The notes beneath the pieces are model-generated. The model was not told where the DNA came from and ran no database searches. It was given only the letters and a program-made list of their open reading frames with translations. 64,000 bases of DNA from Scatophagus argus. Its lineage: Eukaryota > Chordata > Actinopteri > Scatophagidae. This document shows positions 49,630 to 64,000 of the stretch, piece after piece; position 1 is the first letter of the stretch, and the number at the start of each line of letters is the position of its first letter. The stretch spans positions 13,289,802 to 13,353,801 of the forward strand of contig NC_058512.1 in NCBI RefSeq assembly GCF_020382885.2, given 5' to 3'. The position numbers and the translations under genes were made by a program.

Positions 49630-52600
49630 GAAACAGGACATCCAGAGGGTGGAAAAGTTTTTCATGCGGCTGACATGGAAATAGTAAAGTATACAAATAA
49701 ACCTGCAGAGGTTCACATCCAATAACAGTCACCCTGCCCAAAAAATATGACTGTGGTGGGCATCTTAACCTTCTTATCAGTGTGACACCAAAAGGATGAA
49801 ACAAAAATTATTGCGAAATTTTAATGCCACACTAAATGAAGACTCGTCATCCAAACGTTTCAGTGTTTGTCCACACTTACATGATATCATATTTGGGAGA
49901 CTGTTTTGATGGTTTTATGATATTTGTCGTATGTTGTCTCATGTCACAAATGAGAAACCTGTTAGAGATGCGCTATCAGCAGTAAGACTGGGAAATATGT
50001 AACTATTTATTATTTGTTATTGCATTTCCAGGGCTATAGCTTTGATAGTTTTTCTTTTTTTATTTGAGGTTCAGAAATTTTTGAATGTTACACAAATTGT
50101 TTTTTTATGGCATCCTCCAATTTGTATTTTAGACAGCATTGTGTATTGTTGTGGCCTAAAATGTAAAAGGGTTTAGTCTTTCACCACTCGCTTCTGTTTA
50201 ATTGCTAAAATTAAAAAAAAAAGTTGACTCCTCATAACAGTGCAGAGTAATGTGATGGGCAACATCTTGTCTTCTCTACCAAATTCTGAACTTTAAGCCT
50301 TGTTAGCTGAATTTACACATCGATACTGTCTCAGTGCCATAAACATCGTTAGAGTGATACTGAGATGTTTTTCTTTTATTCTTGAAATAAATTTGAGTCA
50401 TTTTAGTGACATTTTGCTTTCTTCGTCTTCTTTTATTTACAAGTGCAGAGAAAAAGTGGATAAGAATTTCTGCATTTTTCCATTTAAATTGGTAACTACT
50501 TTGATTGCAAAAATATTGACTTATTTCTCTGGACTGTTTGTCCATCTATCTCTGCTCCACTTCAGTAATAATCCCCATATGTTGTGAATTATTGGCGCTT
50601 CCTCCCCTGCTAAGCTCCACAAACATTTTTATTAACACTGCTGTAGTTTTCATTCTAAATAGTTGGGGGGAGGGAGTGAAAGCATAAAGGGGATCTGCTG
50701 GAATTAAAAGCATATGTTTATCAGGGAGATTTGTACAGTAAAGCCACTTTGATCTGTGATTAGTCAGAGTTTAGCTGTGGGTTCGCAGTAAATTCTGTAA
50801 GCGATCACAGGCGACTACTTGAATTATATATCAGCACTTCACAGGTCGAAATGTGTGGTGTCTGCGCTCCGAAGAATAAATCACAAGAATGTGTTTTGAC
50901 AGGTTAGTTTCTGTCATTCATTATTCATTGTAATTGCTAAGATGTGCAATTTTTAGTTCATTTTGAATGAATTAAATGTGAAATCTTGACATCAAATCTG
51001 TTCTTTGAACTGGTATATACAGTAACAGTAATGTAAACAGTCTACAGAAAAGAAAAAAATCTATTTTAAACTTGGGATTAATGGTTTGAGACTTTACACC
51101 CTCAAAGTTTGTCCATTGCAACAATATAAATTCAATAGCTGCTACTTAAAATGTAGGGCTAATACTCGAGTTGAAAAGAAAAAGAAACAATTTACTTTTT
51201 ATTTTATTTATTAACAAATAATATAACAATAATTGATTCCCCCCATGTAACCAAAATGTAACAGGTTTGTACCCAACAAAAGCAAGGACCAGTGAAAGCC
51301 CCCAAAACAGAGCAATATCCACAAATAGGTTATATGAAAAAAAAAAACAAAACGAAACAGACAAACAAAATAACCTACTACATTAAAGCAAATGGTGTTA
51401 TAATAGGAATGAATTTAAAAATTGGTACTGATTTAGATATATTTTGTCTGGACAACAGATTTAACAAAGTGAGATTACCATAGATCTCAAACATCATGTT
51501 TTTCACAGTTAAAAGCTGCACAATATTTATGCAAAAACAAAAAAAAAACTGAAAACCCAAAAACAACACTGGGAAAAAAGTGTTATTTGCTGGAGGTATA
51601 TGAAAGAGGATTTGATCAGTGTTGTCTGGCATCATGCAGAGAGAAGGTTATTATCGCTTTGATAATACCTCCTATATTAAATCTATCCGAATGCCCTCAA
51701 AGATCTACTAATGCAATACATCTGCTAGTTGTTAGTGGAATGAGGCACATATGTTTTTCTTTTTTTCCCCCCTTTTTTAAAATTTATTATTAATCTAATG
51801 AGTGATTAAGTGGTTCGAGATAATCACCTTGTATCTGATTATGACATATAAATAGGAGATAAAATAATAGTGAAGAAGAGAGAGTGATAACAAAGGGAGA
51901 GATTGATTTTATAAGAAACTGTTTTCCAGAAGAGGCGGTGGGTGTTGAACAATACTTCAAATAAAGGTTTAAGAGAGTAAAATCACGTCTTTTTTGAGCT
52001 GCAGGGGGCAGCACTGAGCTAATCCAGATTAAAACACACTTTTAGCCAGCGAAAGAGAACCGTCAACAGGAAGCAGGAAGAAGCAGGAGGAGCTGCTCTT
52101 GTGTAAGGTTAGCAGTGCAGTTTGCTGACTTACCAAACATACACGTTTTCTTCAGTTATATTGTGCCGTTTGTGCATATGAAAGTCATATTACCAACTTA
52201 ATGAATGACACTTAAGCTCTCCCATGCAGCTCCAAGAGTGATGTGCAGGTTCTTTTTCCTTTATAAACTTAATTAGCAGCGTTTGACAATTATTTGCTAA
52301 CTACTACTTCTAGCTAGTAAATATCACTACAGGTAAGAATACATTAGTATAAACATGTACAAGTTTCAATAACGTCATTTTGAAATCGTTATTGAGAGCC
52401 ACAGAAGAACTCCAAGTTGTACAGTCCTTAAACTGAGTTAAATATTTTTTTTTCTTTGCAGTGATAGCAGGAAAAGTGTCATGAATGGCAGTTACAATGG
52501 CTGCATCCCATTCAGATGGTTCATGTCGGGCTAGCAAACTGGCGTGGCTAACTTGGGTACTTCAATGGAATGTAGCCATCGTTAATATTATTGCTTAGGT

Positions 52601-53632
52601 CCGTTCTTATGTTACTGTGGCAGTTATGTTTGCTTTGAAAAGGCCTGTAACCCGAGATTCTGTATTTTTGCGGCTTCACCAGCACATCACTAGGATTAAA
52701 TTTATCATTTTACAACTCATTTCCCTTAAAAGCTGCCTGATTCAATGAAGAAACCCGAATAAACAGACAGACATTATTAATAAATGGAATCCTCATATTA
52801 AGTACAGTAAAATCATGTAGAAAAGAAAAGTCGATATGATGGACATAACAGATCAGTGTTAAAGAATGGTGAAGCTTCTTCAGGTCCAGCCCCGATTTCC
52901 CTTGTGAACACCCACACCACTTACACACACATTTTGGCTATTTTGGCTCGGCATTAAAGCATTAATTGTACCCTCACATTGATAACTACATGACAGAAAT
53001 CCAAGCATATCTAAATAATAGGGGATCACCCAGTCAAAGTACAATAAAATACACTCCCAAAATCTGCATTCCAGGCAGGAAGTCATAAATTCGGTGGACA
53101 AACCGGTCAATAATCCTCTCAGTTTGTCCTGATGCAGGTTTGAACAACGCAATAATCTGATAAATTCTGCCACTACCGATGTGAATTATGATTATGAACG
53201 TATAATCTCTGAAATACTACATTATTATGACAGAATAAGCTTTTTAAACTGGGTGAAGCTCCATTTACAGCGGACCTTGGTCGTATTTGGCAGTTTAGAA
53301 AATAATCAGAGATTGCACTGCAAGCAGCTCTTATCTAACAGCACACTTGCTGGCTGCAGGTTTCGGTGGTGACTGAAACCTGTTGCAAAAGCTTTCTTGT
53401 TGTTTATTTGGCTGTTTTGTATGTACAATCAAAGTAGAATTTCACTGACCAAATAGCAAGGAAGATTATTATTGTCATTTTTATGTGAGTGAATTTCTAT
53501 AAACACAATAGCAGACAGATCTGGTATTGGTAGACAAATCAGTCATTTCACTGTGTGTATTATCAACACATTTTCTGACTCTGACTACTGATGGTGACAT
53601 TCAACATCTGTACTCCTGTGCAGGTCTGCAGA
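49533..53632. other. ier3ip1 3' UTR and intergenic region to hdhd2
   Basis: The ier3ip1 3'UTR contains a (CA)n tract (49,599-49,625). Beyond about 50,400 is AT-rich sequence with no supported exon. A 5'UTR exon of hdhd2 probably lies near 52,040-52,110, where a purine-rich GAAGCAGGAGGAGCTGC segment precedes a possible donor TTGTGTAAGG. The hdhd2 start-codon exon then opens after GTGCAG or GTCTGCAG just before 53,633. A CTCF-like motif at 51,998-52,014 is listed separately. Confidence 0.45.
51998..52014 (+). promoter_or_regulatory. CTCF-like motif upstream of hdhd2
   Basis: GCTGCAGGGGGCAGCAC matches the 3' two thirds of the CTCF core (YAGRKGGCRS: CAGGGGGCAG). The 5' third is only partly matched. 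It lies about 1.6 kb upstream of the hdhd2 start codon, between the developmental gene side and the housekeeping genes. Occupancy is unknown. Confidence 0.3.
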
Positions 53633-56600
53633 ATGTCCGGCAGACGGGCTCTGAAGGCCGTGCTCATCGATCTGAGTGGGACTTTACACATAGAAGACAC
53701 AGCAGTGCCAGGAGCGCAGGACGCCCTCAACAGGTCAGAAACAGCCACTACACCAGAGACAAGCAGAAAATGGAGGGTGAAATGGAGGCTGCATGAATTA
53801 AATTGAAATGAAATTTAACATGCATAATAAATTAATTACTGATAGATAGATAGATACTTTATTGATCCTGAGGTAAATTCAAGTGTACTGTTGCGCATCA
53901 ACACTGAGTGAAGTTGGAGCTTTTGGGGTTGCCAAAAATGTTGCTGCCTGTCCTTTGAAGCACAGGTGTCTTCCAGGATTATTGCATCATTCATTTTGTT
54001 ATTCTATATTCATATGGATTCTAAATGGTCTTTTAACTGCAAGGTGCTCTTGTTTTGGTGCTGGCAGGTTACGGCAGGCATCTGTGGCTGTTAAGTTTGT
54101 GACCAACACGACAAAGGAGAGCAAGAGGAACTTACTTGAACGACTGCAGCGTCTCAATTTCAACCTCCAGGTAGAACATCCAAAGCCATTCTCCTGCACT
54201 TGAAGTTCAGTTGCTCAAACAAACAGAGCCTAAAGTCAAGGAAGTTGGCTAAATTACTTATTTGCTGATTTTGACCTCTGGAGTGGCAGATTTTTTTCCT
54301 GATTTTGTTTTTGAAAATTGACTTCACTCGGCAGGAAAAAGAGATCTTCACTTCACTAAGTGCTGCAAGGAGTTTGTTAGAGCAGAAAAGACACAGGCCG
54401 CTGCTGCTGGTGGAGGACAGTGCACTGGAGGACTTCACTGGTATAAAGCTGTGACTGTGTGTGTGTGAGTGTGAGAGAGAGGAAGGGAAACAGAGACAGA
54501 CCAAGCTTCAGTTGCTTAATTGTCTTTATTTTGAGTGTTCTCCATGTTTATTTCTTTCAAAACTCCTTTGTTTTAGTAATCAAATCAGTCTAAACAAATG
54601 AAAAATCACTGCAGATTCTGTTATTGTCGTGCATCATTCACTCTTTGTCAGCAGTGACAAAACCCACTTTGGTTTTATCTTAACCACAGTGACAAACCTT
54701 TAGTGTATCCGTCAGTTTCCTATTTGCTCCCGTTGAGGTCAGTCTTGACGTGTAACCTAAAGTGGTCAAATAATCCAAGCCCCCATTGTTCACATACCGT
54801 GACCAACACAAGACAAACAAAACCATTTAATATAATGTGTGATATGAAAATACACTTTGCATTTGTGAATCTGCAGGTATCCGTACTAAATTGCTTGCTA
54901 AATAATTATATCAAGATTAAAACTGATCTGAACTAATCTGACTGTATATAATAGCAAAAGTCTTTCCATCTCCAGGTATTGACACCTCAGAACCAAATGC
55001 TGTTGTTGTTGGACTCGCCCCTGATCACTTCAACTATCAAACACTCAACAAGGCCTTCAGGTAGTAAACTCATTCATGAGACACACTCTTTAGTCAATCC
55101 CAGAACATCTGAGTTCCTTTGATTAGAAAGTTTTCCTGACAGGTTAGATAATTGAGATAATTTTCTGTTTTCCTTTACTTTTCTTTGGTTTTGTTAAAAC
55201 ATGGGTCTAAATGAGTATGAGCTTTGCTTGCTTTTTGAAAAGCTGGAATTGCAGAATCACTGACTTTGTAAGGTTTTTTTTCTCCTTTTTCCTAATTATT
55301 AGTTTTCATTATAGTACAGCACAGTAAGACTGGGCGATATGGCAAAAAATATGATAATGATTCCAATTATTATTTAAAGCTTTGCCAGCTTTTACAAAAC
55401 AATACAAGTTAGCTCAGCTTGTCATCTATGAAAAGAATGGTGTTGTGGCTGGAATGGAACCTTTTCAGACAAGATTAGCTGCTGTTCTCCCCTTGGTTGG
55501 GTCTGATGCTGTGTTACCTTTTTGTCAACAAGTTCCTTAGCTGTGGAAGATAATGCAAGTTCATTTCTAGCACTTACGCATAACGAGCTCCGCACAGCTG
55601 TGTAAAACAAGCTGGGTGTGGATTAAGATGATGACTGAAGATATCGCATTTCTGCAATTTGTGTTCTGCCAGCTCAGAAACAGGCGTTAGAGAAATCTGT
55701 GATTCTGTCTCCCTTTTGTCGAAGTCTGTTTAATCGCCTCCGCTGTGGGATCTGCTCTGAAATTAAGCTGCTGTCCACTGTGTAGAGGAGCTCAGCCCAC
55801 CCTCATGCAAACAGCCAGTGGCACAGACAACAGAGCCAGTGCAGCCTTTTGATTATGTGTATTTCTTCCTAGAATGATACTGGAAGGAGCTCCTCTCATT
55901 GCCATCCATAAGGCTCGGTACTACAAACGTAAGGATGGTTTGGCCCTCGGCCCTGGGCCCTTTGTGACGGGGCTTGAGTTCGCCACAGACTGTACAGCTA
56001 CTGTGGTTGGCAAGCCAGAACAGACCTTTTTCACACAGGTTAGAAACTCATTGTTTTATTTTGCTTCCTTTTTTACTCAAGTAAGAAACCTTTAAACCAT
56101 ACTGATACTTGAAATCACATTTTGCTGAAATCCCCCTTATGATATGCCTCTATTTTTTTTGTATTGAATAGGCTCTGTCTGATTTAGGATGCAGCCCAAG
56201 TGAAGCTGTCATGATAGGAGATGTGAGTATATTGCCAATTGTGTTTCATTAACAGAAAGTTAATTAAGTTAATATTCAACAGTGGAGACACAAGGAGTGG
56301 CAGATTTCTCGCAACCCAGAGAGCGCTGGTTGTTCTTGGGAATCAAACCTGACACCATTCACTGCCAGTAGAAACATCACGCCATTTTCTTTCAGATTTT
56401 TTATTTTTATTTTTTTATTTATTTATAATGTACCTCAGTATTCACTATTTGGTCAAAACGTCTTTCTGGTGGAACATCACCCCAAATGAATGTTAGTTTG
56501 TTGATGTTTTCCTGCAGGATGCCAGAGATGATGTGGGCGGGGCTCAGAATGCAGGAATGTTGGGAATTCTGGTCAGAACCGGTAAGAACGATCTTCTTCC

Positions 56601-56959
56601 TCCACTGAATCCTCATCCCTCCACCAATTTCACTTATCCTTCCAGTCCTTCCCTTTCCTGCGTCTGCCTAAACTTTTCTGACAGCAAATGACTATTGCAC
56701 AATGACCAGAAATTGAGGCTCTTTTACTCCCCCTCATCTCTCAGTCTTTTTCTTCCACTGTAATCCATTATTCTTACAGTATACTTACAGTATAAGCTAC
56801 AGTATATACTAACCCAATTACTACGATGTTTATCATCTCTCCTGTCCTCTCTCAGGTAAATACAGGGAAGGAGATGAGAATAAAATAAACCCTCCTCCCC
56901 ACCTGACATGTGACAGTTTCCCCGACGCCGTAGAGCACATCCTGAAGAGCCTGTTGTAA
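53633..56959 (+). CDS. hdhd2: Hdhd2, haloacid dehalogenase-like hydrolase domain protein
   Basis: Eight coding exons: 53633-53733, 54068-54170, 54335-54440, 54976-55060, 55873-56038, 56172-56222, 56518-56581, 56856-56959 (TAA), 259 aa, equal to the human length, all GT-AG. HAD motif I is [10 protein letters not shown] (Asp13); the second Asp of the canonical DxD is Ser15, as in other HDHD2/LHPP-type proteins. Motif II is FVTNTT (Thr46). The motif III Lys is in GKPEQTFF (Lys179). Motif IV is MIGDDARDD (Asp204/Asp205 and Asp208/Asp209). [20 protein letters not shown] belongs to the C2-type cap. It is a predicted Mg-dependent phosphatase-like cytosolic enzyme with unsettled substrate. The start [10 protein letters not shown] matches family N-termini. 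A poly(A) signal AATAAA lies at 57289-57294. Confidence 0.96.
53841..53905 (-). mobile_element. L2-type LINE 3'-end remnant in hdhd2 intron 1
   Basis: (GATA)n followed by GATACTTTATTGATCCTGAG and GTAAATTCAAGTGTACTG is the reverse complement of the usual 3' terminus of fish L2 LINEs (GAATTT..GGATCAATAAAGTATC then (TATC)n). Only the tail inserted, a heavily 5'-truncated copy. Confidence 0.75.
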
Positions 56960-57288
56960 GCTGTTTGATTTGCACAAGACTGTAACTCCAAGCTATCACT
57001 GTAGACTGTTGACTGTAGACACTGGAAGGACAAAAGTAACTAAATTATTCCCCTCATCCTATCAGTCAAAAAATTAGCCACCCCATAATTGTTGTAAGTC
57101 TCAGTGATTGTCCCAAAATCAAAAAAATGAACATAATCTGCACACAATTTACATTTGAATGTGGGACCACTTGATCTCTTTAAGTTCATAATGTTGAAAA
57201 GTAAGAAAAGTAAAGCCTGCATTTCAGAAATACTCACCACCTGTTGCCACAATAACAAATGTTCTGTCATTAAATCATAATCAGTATG

Positions 57289-57319
57289 AATAAATACTTG
57301 CTAGTAACTACTGTTTATT
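57289..57319. terminator. Convergent poly(A) signals of hdhd2 (+) and katnal2 (-)
   Basis: AATAAA on the plus strand at 57289-57294 would end hdhd2 transcripts. On the minus strand AATAAA (plus TTTATT) at 57314-57319 would end katnal2 transcripts. The signals are 20 bases apart and face each other, so cleavage sites would nearly coincide or overlap. Signals are read directly; use is inferred. Confidence 0.6.
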
Positions 57320-57593
57320 ATTATTACTATTATTAACTTTTTGCTCACAATCATTGCACAGATAAACAAAATGAATCAGTAGTGTTGGCTCAGAATATCA
57401 AAGTTTTAAAGTACTGTTCAGTCACAGATGCGCTAAAAATGGTATGTATGAGAGAAAAACGATGCCTTACAAATGTCAAATATTTCACTGCAGGTATTAT
57501 CATGGAGACACATAAAGCTCATTTCATTTAGTTAAACCTGCTAAACTAATGATGTGGCTGTTTCTGTAAGTAAGAGAATTTTTTTCTTGCGTG

Positions 57594-63234
<5,641 letters not shown>

Positions 63235-64000
63235 CTGTTGGGCAGCAACAAAGAACACTGAGCACCACCAGCAGCTCAAAAACAGCTTGGTTTAAACAAT
63301 ATACTATACTATCAGTGTTTTGATTATAGGTGTTCAATAACAGGTACTCTTGTCATTATATTGGGTCTTATAGTGGCCATTTGTCCAGAGAAAAACAAAA
63401 CCAAATTAAACTTTAAACCAAACATAATCAAAAGGCCACTGATGCACCATGGGAATGTGGTCTAACGCAGGCAAAAGAAGATGAATGTCCATGCCAGATC
63501 TTGTGCTTAGTCGTGTTTCTTTCAAAACTAATCAAAAAGACAAAAGCACAAAGAAAATCATGGCTGCTGGTGCCTCCTTTGCACTGGTAGAAAACCATAG
63601 GCCCACCCAGGTGCATGCTGGTCCTCAAGGTGCCTACCTACTTAAATAACCTCAGATGCCCACAATTACCAAAAGATAAACCAAAATATTAACTATGCAA
63701 ATTTAAATATCCTAAATAAATAACAGAGAAAATTATCAAAAAATCCAATCTATAATCTCCAATCTAATCTTAAATGAATCAAAGAAAGTTACTCATAATT
63801 AGCTAATTAAACTTACAACTAAAACTAAAAACAAAAACTAACTCAACAAATAGCTCCTACAGGTCTTACACTTAAAATAACATGAAAAGCTGTAGACAAC
63901 ACTAATGTTAACTAGTGGCTGAGTGTCCCAGCAAGTCATACATGCAAGATTATTATTAACACCTGCTTGACCAGTCAAAAGGGCTATAGTCCAGGCACAG
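63235..64000. other. katnal2 upstream intron or 5' region, not resolved
   Basis: AT-rich sequence after the first visible katnal2 exon on the minus strand. The missing N-terminal residues should be encoded by one short exon here or past the window end. I found no ATG-containing segment followed by a donor in the right phase. A weak exon-like segment near 63,962-63,990 was considered and set aside. Confidence 0.45.

Noticed and set aside
63955..64000. Possible katnal2 N-terminal exon on minus strand near 63,962-63,990
   Set aside because: A donor-like GTCAAGCAG then GTGTTAAT is present, but the phase does not fit the next exon and the encoded residues do not resemble the family start.

Overview
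The window is vertebrate nuclear DNA, almost certainly from a percomorph (spiny-rayed) teleost. Short exons are separated by AT-rich introns with GT-AG boundaries. CA/TG microsatellites are very abundant. The interspersed repeats (Rex3/RTE, an L2-type LINE, a Tc1/mariner family, hAT-like MITEs and several percomorph-type repeats) are ones I recognise from fish genomes. There are no bacterial-type operons, CRISPR arrays or prophage. Repeat names come from memory of the families, not from a search.

Layout: about 1-35,900 is a gene-poor region with no convincing protein gene. It holds a broken L2-type LINE (1.6-2.96 kb), decayed copies of one Tc1-like family (at 2.96, 17.4, 23.3, 25.4 and 28.6 kb), a decayed Rex3 tail (19.8 kb), SINE-like pieces, a long polypurine tract (13.7-14.5 kb), one exon-like segment bounded by good splice signals (4.14-4.28 kb), and several repeat-free stretches rich in homeodomain, POU or CRE motifs. 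These stretches are candidate long-range enhancers of the downstream developmental gene.

Four genes fill 36-64 kb. On the plus strand are skor2 (SKI-family corepressor; first exon about 36.1-36.39 kb, seven coding exons 38,365-45,860, 803 codons), ier3ip1 (three exons, 82 aa) and hdhd2 (eight coding exons, 259 aa). On the minus strand, convergent with hdhd2, is katnal2 (AAA katanin-like ATPase; 15 coding exons visible, 503 residues, with the first ~20 residues not found). The order skor2-ier3ip1-hdhd2-katnal2 matches the block I know from human 18q21, which is why the SKI-family gene is called skor2 and not skor1. I joined every exon by hand, and reading phase is continuous through all junctions.

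The genes are not an obvious pathway: a neuronal TGF-beta/BMP corepressor, an ER-Golgi trafficking membrane protein, a HAD-fold phosphatase-like protein, and a microtubule-severing-type ATPase. Most notable are a probable GC-AG intron at the end of katnal2, a decayed tandem copy of a katnal2 exon start with its splice acceptor, near-abutting convergent poly(A) signals of hdhd2 and katnal2, a textbook hAT MITE with an 8-bp target duplication, a perfect 18-bp hairpin in the desert, and helically spaced GGATTA sites. I found no wholly new multi-gene system.
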